Shown piece after piece: positions 19,986 to 30,000 of a stretch of DNA of 55,149 nucleotides. The DNA comes from Erysipelotrichia bacterium. Lineage in GTDB: Bacteria > Bacillota_I > Bacilli_A > Erysipelotrichales > Erysipelotrichaceae. The translations under genes were made by a program, and so were the position numbers. The stretch is taken from the NCBI GenBank assembly GCA_012800355.1, contig JAAZJL010000090.1, positions 1 through 55,149 of the forward strand. Direction: 5' to 3'. How positions within the stretch are numbered: the first letter of the stretch is position 1; the number at the start of each line of letters is the position of its first letter. Below the pieces are notes generated by a model. It was not told the DNA's origin. It saw only the letters and a program-made list of their open reading frames with translations, and ran no database searches.

Positions 19986-21464
19986 TTATTTTATTTGCTT
20001 TAAAATTTCAGGGATTTCAGAAAAATCATTAATCCAAATTATTTTGACTCCAATAGCATTAAAGAGGTGTTCTTGCATTATATCGTTAATTTTTTCAAAT
20101 CTTTCAATTGGCTCTATATTTTTTATTCTTTTTTTATCAATTTTAAACTTCCTCATTATTGCATAATGATTTATTTCACTACCAGATACTAATCTTTTAT
20201 CATTAGCAATTTTTAATAATTTTCTTAAATTTGGATCGGTCATTGATAATCCAATAAATAAACAAGATTTATTAATGAGATAGTCTAATTGAATCAAATT
20301 CGACCAATTATATGGTTCTTGATTAAGAGTATGATATCCATCTTCAGAAAAAACTAACATAGAATCTGAAACTCTATCATAATCATCTTCGTTTTGGGGA
20401 ATAAAACCATGCACATGATATACTCCAATTTCACTATCATTAGGCTTCATGCCTTCTCCATACACTGAGCAATATTCTATACTTTGTTCTTTTAAATTTA
20501 TTTCAATTAAATCATCGAAATTATAATTAACTATTGCTTGTATACCTATTTTTTTTCTATTTGGTATACATAGTTTTGCAATTTCAGTTAACAAAGCAGA
20601 AGAATTCGAAGATTTTTTATATAAAATATCAGAAACATTTTTCTTTAAATTTCCTTTATATGCTTCTTGTAAATATCTTACTTGTATTAAGGGCCAACTT
20701 TCATTCTGTTTTATAATACTAGAAACTATCCTATCTTTTGATCTTCCCATTTTAGTTTTAGTCTCATTCATTTTACCTTCTACCATTTTAACAAACAGTT
20801 CAGTAATAAGATCGTTCCAAGATGGAATTCCAGCATCAACAGAAATTCCTGCTCCTAAAAACAGCACTAATTTTTCATTTGCATATTCAGTTTTAATTCT
20901 ATTTATATATTCACTGTTTCTCACATTATAACTATCATTTTCTTCAGTAAAGCTATTGTTTAATGTGTCATCTAATAGAAACATATTAATATTATTATAT
21001 ATTTTTTTGAATTTTTCTTCATATTTATTGCATATTTCAGCAACTTTATTAATATCCCATATTTTTATATCAAAATTTTGATTCTCTTTTAATGAAATTA
21101 TTTTATCATTTATACTTAAAGGAACTTCATTTACTATAATGACTAATAGGATATCTATGGCTTTTCTTTTATTACTTATCTTATTTATCTTAGTAATTAA
21201 ATTTTTTATTGATCGAGGTATAGAATCAATATATATAGTGTTTTTAATTTCAACTGCAATTTTTCCTTTTAAATCATCAACTCCATTTGGGAAAAACGCA
21301 TCATAAACGAAATTTTTATTTGTTACATTTGTTTTTATTTCTTTACCCTGCTCTTTTGAGTATTCCTTTAACATTGTTAAAACTAATCTCTCAATTGCAT
21401 AAAATAAATATGAATCATATTGAGCATTAGCTATTAAATTTAATATATTTTTTTTAACATCCAT
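19986..21464 (-). CDS. Putative defence protein: N-terminal PD-(D/E)XK-like domain fused to SIR2-like domain
   Basis: N-term NGVDDLKGKIAVEIKN (D...ExK); C-term LFLGAGISVDAGIPSW, NYNFDDLIE, YHVHGF, VFSEDGYH, LFIGLSMTDPNLRKLL typical of SIR2-like defence domains. Confidence 0.8.
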   Translation of the reverse strand: MDVKKNILNLIANAQYDSYLFYAIERLVLTMLKEYSKEQGKEIKTNVTNKNFVYDAFFPNGVDDLKGKIAVEIKNTIYIDSIPRSIKNLITKINKISNKRKAIDILLVIIVNEVPLSINDKIISLKENQNFDIKIWDINKVAEICNKYEEKFKKIYNNINMFLLDDTLNNSFTEENDSYNVRNSEYINRIKTEYANEKLVLFLGAGISVDAGIPSWNDLITELFVKMVEGKMNETKTKMGRSKDRIVSSIIKQNESWPLIQVRYLQEAYKGNLKKNVSDILYKKSSNSSALLTEIAKLCIPNRKKIGIQAIVNYNFDDLIEINLKEQSIEYCSVYGEGMKPNDSEIGVYHVHGFIPQNEDDYDRVSDSMLVFSEDGYHTLNQEPYNWSNLIQLDYLINKSCLFIGLSMTDPNLRKLLKIANDKRLVSGSEINHYAIMRKFKIDKKRIKNIEPIERFEKINDIMQEHLFNAIGVKIIWINDFSEIPEILKQIK

Positions 21465-21548
21465 TATAATCTCCTTTATTCAATTTGTAATATTATATTT
21501 GGGACAAATTATTTTAACTAAATCAATAATTTTCTTAACCAATAAAAA

Positions 21549-21684
21549 CTACTCCCACTCAGCCACAAGTTTTGTCTCTTAATTCCCTATAGTCCCAAAT
21601 AGAGGGAAATTAGCCATTGTTTTTCCCAGCATTCCCCCTATTCCCGTGGTTCCCAGACTTTTTGACATCACTTTGACATCACTT
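21549..21684. other. guaA-type att/left-end-like sequence (outer copy)
   Basis: ctactcccactc (as at the guaA 3' end) followed by ttgacatcactttgacatcactt; alignable by eye to the 24.03 kb left end. Confidence 0.6.
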
Positions 21685-21965
21685 AATTCTTCTATAACAT
21701 GACATAAAAAACAACTTATACGAATTTGTCACTATTTCAAGTCAAATTACATAGAAACTAGCGATGAGGAAAACATACGCTTTAAACTGTGTCTCAACTA
21801 CCGCCTCATGCATCATCGCAAAATGAGCCGACGGTCACCCATACGCAAAGAACCCCAGTTAAGAAATACAGCCATCAACTCTTTATATATTTGCTTCATC
21901 CCACACCTCATTAATTATAATTATAGGCATGAAAACACGATATAACACTAACCATGCTCATAAAA

Positions 21966-21997
21966 AAAAGAGATTTACACGCAATGTAAATCTCTTT
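21966..21997 (-). terminator. Intrinsic terminator downstream of epimerase remnant
   Basis: aaaagagatttac-acgcaat-gtaaatctctttt. Confidence 0.65.
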
Positions 21998-22013
21998 TAG
22001 TTTCAACTAATTA

Positions 22014-22508
22014 TTAAACACACAGTTTCAAGGATTCTTTAATAGAAGCCTCAACATCGTGTTCCTTAATACCTAATACAGGCATCGTATCCTTAGGATC
22101 CAAGAATAAGTCCTCAGTTTGCAACTTACCACTTACAACCATATGCATACCGTGTTCCTTTCCTTCAGCCTTAGCATGTGCATCAATAGCTTGGTATGTT
22201 GGTAACATTTGTTCATACTCAACAACCGGGACTTGCTCCTGTAATAAACGCGTATTAGGGTATGCTTGTTTTCTCAATTCATATTCAGGTAATCTTTCCG
22301 CAAACTCCGCAAAATACGAACCAAATACCACAAACTTCTTAACACCCGCTTCTTTAGCTAAACGCGCAATACGTTGTGTTGGCAACACATTGGCCTCATA
22401 AAAGAACTTAACAACTGGACTTTCAGGAATCACACGCTCATCAGCCCCAGCAGCATAAATAAATCCATAGCAATCACTCAATAGTGCTACAATTTCAGCA
22501 TCCCTCAA
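22014..22508 (-). pseudogene. NAD-dependent epimerase/dehydratase remnant
   Basis: GFIYAAGADERVIPESPVVKFFYEANVLPTQRIARLAKEAGVKKFVVFGSYFAEFAERLP; 5' end abuts IS256 remnant; the short length and abrupt LLQEQV-PVVEYEQML join suggest an internal deletion. Confidence 0.7.
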
Positions 22509-22893
22509 AAAAGTATATGGAGCCCCTTCTCTTCAAGCGAGTCGGACAGCTTTTGATGCTTTTAAGAAACAATGGTCTTCCTATCCAGAAGCCATTGAAG
22601 TATGGGATCGAAACTTTAATCACGTAGAACAATTATTTGATTACGGTAGTGATATTAGACGTATTATATATACTACCAACGCAGTTGAAAGTGTTCATTC
22701 TAGTTTTAGAAAGGTCACAAAAAAAGGAGCGTTCCCTAATGAGAATGCACTCCTTAAACTACTTTATTCACGAACTCAAGAACTCCAAACTAAGTGGAAT
22801 GGTGGTACTATTAGAAACTGGTCCATGGTTCTCAATCAACTCATGATTAATGATAAATTCAAGGACCGTATAGAAAAATATCAAAGGGTCTAA
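22507..22893 (+). pseudogene. IS256-family transposase C-terminal fragment
   Basis: In-frame KVYGAPSLQASRTAFDAFKKQWSSYPEAIEVWDRNFNHVEQLFDYGSDIRRIIYTTNAVESVHSSFRKVTKKGAFPNENALLKLLYSRTQELQTKWNGGTIRNWSMVLNQLMINDKFKDRIEKYQRV*; no N-terminal half. Confidence 0.85.
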
Positions 22894-23012
22894 AAATAAC
22901 TTACACACTTAGGTTGACAAACCCAGTATCAATTTTACTCTTCATAGTTCCCTCCAAATTTTGTAGTTAGAGAGTAACTTTTCACAAGCTACTCTCCAAA
23001 TTTAATTTTTAT

Positions 23013-23321
23013 CTATTCGTAATCATTAAAATCAATTTTCTGATGAGTAATAATATCATCTAGCATAGATGCTCCTGTCTGAAAATGATTATGACTCTCA
23101 GCATACTCAAATGCTGTTAATGTTTCTCTGGCATATTTAGCTTGAACGCCCCCATCAAGAATTTCCTCTAACTTTCTTTTTGCTACAACCACAAGGTTAT
23201 GATGAGCTAGATTTTTTCTTTCTCTTATTTTCTTTTCTTGCTCATGTACCTTTCTGATAACTCTTTCTGACCATTGACCTTTTAAAAGTCTATCCACTAT
23301 TTTTTCAAACTTCTCATTCAT
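23013..23321 (-). CDS. Hypothetical protein (small, possibly TA-like)
   Basis: Strong RBS AAAGGAGGTGAAGATAG-ATG; promoter and flanking palindrome upstream. Confidence 0.55.
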   Translation of the reverse strand: MNEKFEKIVDRLLKGQWSERVIRKVHEQEKKIRERKNLAHHNLVVVAKRKLEEILDGGVQAKYARETLTAFEYAESHNHFQTGASMLDDIITHQKIDFNDYE

Positions 23322-23347
23322 CTATCTTCACCTCCTTTTCTTCAATA

Positions 23348-23416
23348 GTGTTCATCATCGATTAACACTCAATCAATAATATAGCATCTTTTATTGTGTT
23401 AGTCAATGATGAACAC
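23348..23416 (-). promoter_or_regulatory. Sigma-A-like promoter embedded in a long imperfect inverted repeat
   Basis: Minus strand: gtgttcatcattgactaacac...gtgttaatcgatgatgaacac (21-nt arms, 2 mismatches); TTGACT-17 nt-TATATT lies across the arms/spacer. Confidence 0.7.
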
Positions 23417-23465
23417 GATGAAATGGCAAAAAAAAGTAAGGCAATTTATCCTTACTTAAAATCAA

Positions 23466-23873
23466 TTAAATTAGATAATTATCTAATAAATCATTACATT
23501 CAAGAATTGCTGAAAACATAATGGTTTTAATAACATAAGAAAAAAATATTCTGCTACCTGCTGATTCAATCATTTTATTTTGCAACTTTTTTAAATCCTC
23601 TAATATTTCAATGTTAATAGCCAAAGTTGTACGAAGGGCTGTACTTGGATCGTCACTATTGGTTACATTTGGAATAATGGTATCTTTATCATTAATTGCA
23701 ACCCAATCAATCGAGTCTATTTTACTGGAAATCTTCTTATAGGCCTCCTCAATAAGGAAACTATCAGGAACTGGAATATTAGAATCACCATACATACATA
23801 CTTTAAATTCTTTCAATGCTATTACAGTCAAACGATTTAATTTTATTCCTATACGTTCACTTTTTTCACTCAT
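23466..23873 (-). CDS. Hypothetical protein
   Basis: GAGAGGAG RBS upstream of MSEKSERIGIKLNRL; no family recognised. Confidence 0.5.
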   Translation of the reverse strand: MSEKSERIGIKLNRLTVIALKEFKVCMYGDSNIPVPDSFLIEEAYKKISSKIDSIDWVAINDKDTIIPNVTNSDDPSTALRTTLAINIEILEDLKKLQNKMIESAGSRIFFSYVIKTIMFSAILECNDLLDNYLI

Positions 23874-24024
23874 TATTCATTTAACTCCTCTCTTACAAAT
23901 AAATTATTGGTGGGGTTGGTGGGGGGCATTACTTTAAATCCAGCCTATCTTACCAATTCTATTTCTATATAGATCATATAGATCATGTAAAATAGGCTTT
24001 AACAATCCAAATCATACTTAGTTC

Positions 24025-24142
24025 TTATTCCCACTCGACGACCTATTTTGTCTTTCCATTCCCCTCATTCCTAAACAGAGGGGTATTTGACCCAGCTTTT
24101 CCCATGATTCCCAGACATTTTGACATCAGTTTGACATCACTT
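24025..24142. other. ICE left end (attL-like) with arm-type repeats
   Basis: ttattcccactcgacgacc core-like sequence, then ttttgacatcagtttgacatcactt at 24118-24142. Confidence 0.6.
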
Positions 24143-24430
24143 GATGGTTTTTTAGGGTAAAACTTTCAAAATTTATTTGAATTTTTCTAATTATATCAGA
24201 AACTGACAAAAGTCCATTACTCATGAACATCCCCTCCTATAATTATGTGTTAACACTATCATACATTTTAAAGTAAGATACTACAATACTTGTTGGAATT
24301 ATTGATATTATTGATCTAAAATTCAGAAAGTAATTATGCACGATAATCTAAAATACGATTTTACAAAAAAAGCAATCCATTTGATATCACTCTACAATTA
24401 ATTTTGTAAACGTAAACATTTATGCAAAGT

Positions 24431-24691
24431 CTATGATGGATTAAACCAGCTCACTATGTTTAATATAAGCAAAACTAGCGAAAGGATAATGTACGAGATT
24501 GTATAGATTAAAAATATTAGCTTAGTGAAAGCAACATTAAATAATAGGAGTGCTATAGCAAGGATGGCCAAAAAACCGAAATAGTTGATAATTAAACTAA
24601 CAAGCAACGAAAAAAAACTCATATTATGTGATGCTTTACTATTACCTTCTTTTAAAAGATACCTTAACAGTAAAAATTCCCAAAAATTCAT
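24431..24691 (-). CDS. Small membrane protein, unknown
   Basis: Hydrophobic 86-aa ORF with AAAGGGTGG RBS-like sequence upstream. Confidence 0.4.
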   Translation of the reverse strand: MNFWEFLLLRYLLKEGNSKASHNMSFFSLLVSLIINYFGFLAILAIALLLFNVAFTKLIFLIYTISYIILSLVLLILNIVSWFNPS

Positions 24692-25255
24692 CTTACCACC
24701 CTTTGAAATTATTTTATGATGTACTCTTCTGTTTTTAATTGATTTTTATTTTATCTGAGATTTCATCGAACAGGAATATGATTTCAGATAATCCTAAGAA
24801 TATCAGGCCAGATAAAACTAGAACTCCAGACATTAATTACAACTTCCATGTAGAAGAATTCTTTCATTTCATATTATCTACTTATTAGTGAGTATTCCAT
24901 TTCAGTTGCATAACCTAAATAAGGCCAGCAAAAAAAACTATTATAATTATTACAAGTCCCAGTAATCTCAACCATTTTCCAACAATATTTTTTTTCATTT
25001 CACACACTTAAAAGATAATATTTGGATCCCTTTCATACATTTATAACATTATATCATATAAGTGAAAATTTAACAGTTTCCTTAATTTCAAGTCTTTTTC
25101 TTATCTATATCCTACACTACATTTTTGTTCAAAAAGATGCTAGCATGAAACTATTATAGAATCTATAGATACATTTACCAATAAAACTGAACTTGTAGTG
25201 GCCAAGCTGTCTTCAAGTACCAGTGTATAAATGAATGTAGATATATTAAATTTTG

Positions 25256-26017
25256 TCAGGGATTTTCTACCCATTTATATCCTACACTTCGTATAGTCAC
25301 TATCCCATTATTATCTAATTTCTCTCTTATCCTCCTAATATGAACATCGACAGTTCTTGGATCAATTGATTCGTAATGAACATCCCAAATTTGATTAATT
25401 ATCTCTTCACGGGAAAACACATTATTCTTATTTGTTAAAAGAAATTTCAAAATTTGAAACTCTTTATAAGTGAAATTAATTTCTTTATCTTTTTGATAAA
25501 CAACGAAGGTTGTATCATTCAATGCTATATCGTACTCAAGAGAAGTATATTTGTCAGTTGATATAGGACTAATTGAATTGAACGATCTCTCCAAGCATAA
25601 ATGGTTTATTTTAGAGTAAATGGCTCCATCAAGTATAAGGTCTATTCCTTCAACCAAAGCTTTATATACCTTATCTTCATCAAACTGATTAAGATAAAGA
25701 ATAGTTATAATACTATTAATACTTTTACAAATTTTCAAAAATTGTATTGCTTCTATTAGTTCAATAGATTCATTGCAAATAACAACTCCACTTTTCATTA
25801 ATTTGATTCCCTGTATAGCACTTATAGGATCATCAAAATTTAAAATTCTCGTATCAGCATTTGAATCGATTATCATATCTAATAAATCTCGCTTCACATG
25901 ACCAACGCACATTACATTATACATACTACCACTCCCTATTACTGGTATGTAAGCATGGGTTTGCATGTATAACAAGTGGTTTTGTAAAATATTATTCTTA
26001 TTTGTATGGACTATCAC
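25256..26017 (-). CDS. OmpR/PhoB-type winged-helix regulator with degenerate receiver-like N-terminus
   Basis: C-term FTYKEFQILKFLLTNKNNVFSREEIINQIWDVHYESIDPRTVDVHIRRIREKLDNNGIVTIRSVGYKW; phospho-Asp position not evident. Confidence 0.8.
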   Translation of the reverse strand: MIVHTNKNNILQNHLLYMQTHAYIPVIGSGSMYNVMCVGHVKRDLLDMIIDSNADTRILNFDDPISAIQGIKLMKSGVVICNESIELIEAIQFLKICKSINSIITILYLNQFDEDKVYKALVEGIDLILDGAIYSKINHLCLERSFNSISPISTDKYTSLEYDIALNDTTFVVYQKDKEINFTYKEFQILKFLLTNKNNVFSREEIINQIWDVHYESIDPRTVDVHIRRIREKLDNNGIVTIRSVGYKWVENP

Positions 26018-26058
26018 CTAATATTTTGATATTAGTGTAGAAAGGAAGGTGTTTTTTT

Positions 26059-26880
26059 ATGAGAAGGTATATATTAATCATACTAATCTCTATATTGTTA
26101 GTTTCCTGTTCTAAAACTAGTCAAGGTGCTTTGAATCTTAATGACGATTCTAGCAAAACATATGTCATATTAAACGAGAATCTTATGAATGAAGAGAAGA
26201 ACAATATTAACAAAAACAAAGAAACTCTCGATAATGAAAGTGAGGTATTGACCAACCCAGATACTGATGAGAAAGAGAATATTTCTCATAACAAACTCAC
26301 CACTTCAGAAAACAAGCACACAACAGATACACACATTAGTCAAATCAAAATATACAGGGATTCTACTAAGATTAAGACCGAAACGTACACAGAAGAAATC
26401 ACGTACAAAACTGAGCAAAGATACGATGCATCTCTACATAAAGGTCAAACGAAAATTAAACAGGTTGGGAAAAATGGTCAACGTGAAGTATTAATCGAGG
26501 TTTCCTACACAAACAATAAGGAAACAAGCAGAAAAATAATAAGTAATACCGTTATTGAAGAACCAATAAATGAAATCATACTTATTGGAACGAAAGAAGA
26601 AGAAAGTACACCGACCCATGTATGCACCAACGGAAAAGATAAAAATAAACCGTGTGATGATAGAATCTATAATTCAGATTTGGATACTGCTTATCGAATT
26701 ATAAAGGGTAATGAATTGTCACTTTGTCAAAAAGAAGGACAAAAAATCGGCGGTCAAACAATCGATGGAAAATTTGTTGGAAGATGGAGTTGTCATGCAA
26801 TTCTACACAATGATACATCTCTTGGTCAATGGGGATACGCATTATATCTTTATGATGATAACGATGATCCGATAAAGTAA
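26059..26880 (+). CDS. Putative lipoprotein with G5-like domain
   Basis: Lipobox LLVSCSKT; TKIKTETYTEEITYKTEQRYDASLHKGQTKIKQVGKNGQREVLIEVSYTNNKE resembles G5 domain. Confidence 0.7.
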   Translation: MRRYILIILISILLVSCSKTSQGALNLNDDSSKTYVILNENLMNEEKNNINKNKETLDNESEVLTNPDTDEKENISHNKLTTSENKHTTDTHISQIKIYRDSTKIKTETYTEEITYKTEQRYDASLHKGQTKIKQVGKNGQREVLIEVSYTNNKETSRKIISNTVIEEPINEIILIGTKEEESTPTHVCTNGKDKNKPCDDRIYNSDLDTAYRIIKGNELSLCQKEGQKIGGQTIDGKFVGRWSCHAILHNDTSLGQWGYALYLYDDNDDPIK

Positions 26881-26903
26881 ATAACAGCTAAATATTTCGT
26901 CCA

Positions 26904-26928
26904 AAGATACATTAACGTGTATCTTTTT
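26904..26928 (+). terminator. Intrinsic terminator after lipoprotein gene
   Basis: aaagatac-attaacgt-gtatcttttttt. Confidence 0.7.
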
Positions 26929-27023
26929 TTGTTGGAAAAAGGAGCATATCATGAACTTAAGAGTTAGGTCACCATGAATAAATCATTTGTTTATAAAATT
27001 CAATTCAAAGGAGGTAAACACAT

Positions 27024-30000
27024 ATGAATTTGAATTCAATTAGAAAATCACCAAAGAAATTCGTACTTATCAGTGCAATAGTTTCATTAATTCTTACAGG
27101 CTTTAGCTTAAAAACTATTTCAGCCAATGCATCAACAGTTAATGTTGTAGTTGGTAAAAATTATTATGTAACTTATGATTTCGAAAGATCAACACGTCAT
27201 CCAAACTATCATCCCAGTTATCAATATTATAATTGGCACTGGGGTGATTTACATGTAGATGGTCAAATCGTTTACTGTTTGGATCCAGAAACTAAAATTC
27301 CTAGCCCGAATGGTTATACTTCTTCCAACTGGAATGACTATACAAAGGCTCAGCAAGATCGAATGATACTAATCGCTAACTATGGAGCTGGGTATGATGG
27401 CAATAACAGCGCTAAGATGCGATTCGCTACTCAAGTCATGATATGGGATGTTGCAGGATGGAATGTTAAAAATATAAGAGTATTTGGTAGTCAATCATCA
27501 TTTGATATTTCAAATGAGATTGCTTTAATTAATAGCCGTATCGCCAATCATACTAAAAGACCAGCGTTTCATAACACTACCCAATCAGTTAAAGTAGGAG
27601 AAACCTTCACTTTAACCGATTCTACACTATCAAGTTTTGATGTTAACAGTCTACCAAACGGACTCAAATTAGTTAACAAATCGGGCAACTCCTTAACGCT
27701 AGAAGTCACATCAAATGCGATAGATAATGGATCACTATCATTAATAAAAAAAGCAGCTAACAAAGAAGGTTCTTCGATTGTTTATAAAAAACCAGGTAAT
27801 CAAACATTTGCAATGTTTAAAAATGATGATCCTGTCTATGCTACATTACATTTTGAACTTGCCTTCGGAAATATTGAGATCTCAAAGAAAGACACGAATG
27901 GGAACATCATCTCGAATGCTGTTTTTGAACTTTCTAATGATAAATCAAATATCATAGGTACTTACACAACAGATTCAAATGGAAAAGCAACTATCAATGA
28001 TTTAATCGAAGGTACATACTATATAAGAGAGAAATCTGTCCCTTCTCCTTTAATCGTTGATACATCGTGGAAAGAGATAAAAGTTACTGCTGGTCAAACT
28101 GCTACATTATCCGCAACAAATAGTATTGCAGTGGGTAAAATTGAAGTCACTAAAAAATCGATTCATGGAGACCTCATCCCAGGTGCGAGTTTTGAAATAA
28201 GAGATAAAAACAGTAAACTAGTTGATGAACTTATTACTGATACAAATGGATATGCTCAATCAAAAGATTTAATTTTAGGAAGTTATTCCGTTACAGAAGT
28301 TAATGTTCCTGAACCGCTTGTTTTAGATACAACTCCAATCAATGTTACGATTCAATATAAAGATCAAATTACACCTATTGTAGTAGAAGGAGTTGAAAAA
28401 GTTAATGATTACCAACGTAGTGATTTAACACTTAACAAAGTTGAAAATGACTGGGATACATTACAACCAGAAAATAATGGGCTCATTTTAAGTGGTGCGA
28501 TGATTGAACTTTACGCTAAAGAAGACATTAAAGAAGGTAGTAAACTTATCTATAGAAGCGGAGAGCTTATTGGCAAAGAAGTTACCAATACAGTAGGTCA
28601 GGTAAAATTCCATAATCTACCACTGGGTGAATACTTTGCAAAAGAAACTGTTGCTCCTGAAGGCTACATCTTGTCCGATAACATATGGAATATTTCATTG
28701 AAATATGATAGTGGAAAAATGACAACTGAAGTAATCAGTAATGAATCTACCCTAACCAATCAAACTGTCTATGGTAAATCAAAAATCCATAAGACATCAA
28801 ATGGAGGCAAAGAGTTTTTACAAGGAGCTATCTTTGGTCTATTTACTGATTCTGGTGAAAGCTTGGGTGAATTTATTACCGATAGTAAAGGCGAACTTGT
28901 ATCCCCTAACTTACGGTATGGTTCATACTATTGGCAAGAGTTAAAAGCTCCTACTGGATATTACTTAGATAATACCAAGCATTACTTTGAGATAACACTG
29001 GATGATCATCAAGATATCGTTCATCTTCCAATAACAAACGAGTACATCGAGATGAAACTACAAATCATCAAAACAGATGCAGAAACAAGTATTCCTCTAC
29101 AAGGAGCAGTCTTTGAAATCTATGATGAAAACGATGAGCTCGTAACATTTAGTTTCTTAGATGAGAACTATGAAACTCAAGTACAAAATCAATTCATTAC
29201 AAATGTTAATGGTGTTGCCTTTACTCGCGGTAATTTAAAATATGGAAACTATACATTAGTGGAAGTAGAAGCTCCTAAGGGTTACATAAGACAAGAACCA
29301 GTCGAATTTTCAATTGATGAAAAAACAACTTCAATTGAATTACCCGTTATTGGTCGAACAAAAGTTCAAGAAGTTAGCAATCAGCCCACCACTACTGAAA
29401 TAGTTAAATTATCAGAGAACTCTGGCGAACCTTTAGAGGGTGCTCACTTACAACTTATTCACAAAGAGACAAATGAAATTTTGCTTGATTGGATTAGCGA
29501 TGGCGAACCTGTTGTCTTTAAGGGGTTATATATTGGTGAACCCTACGTTCTTAAAGAAGTAAAAGCTCCAAATGAATACTTTGCAGCTGATCCCATAGAA
29601 TTTGTAGTTAAGGAAACAACTGAAATACAAACTATCATTATGCTTAATGAACTCATTCCTGAGATTAAAACACAAGCGTTCTATGAAGATGGTGATAAGG
29701 TAAATTTAGTCAAAGAAGAAATGACTGTTATTGATACCGTAACTTATGAAAACCTAGTAGTTGGAAAAGAATACACTCTTAGAGGAAAACTCTTAACTAT
29801 CAATACACAAGAGAGCATTGCAGAATCAGAAATTACTTTCACTGCAGGAAATCCAAATGGAACTATTGACTTAACTTTTAAATTTGACGCTTCACTCCTT
29901 TTTGGGAAAACCCTGGTTGTCTTTGAAGATTTATATCGTGACGAACGCCTTGTTGCGACACACTCAGATTTAACAGATAAGGATCAAACTATTTATATTC

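Larger units (their letters stand above)
21553..24036. mobile_element. Integrase-less CIME-like segment between two guaA-type att sequences
   Basis: Bounded by tcccactc cores at 21553-21560 and 24029-24036, each with downstream GACATCA repeats; contains IS256 remnant and small ORFs. Confidence 0.45.
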
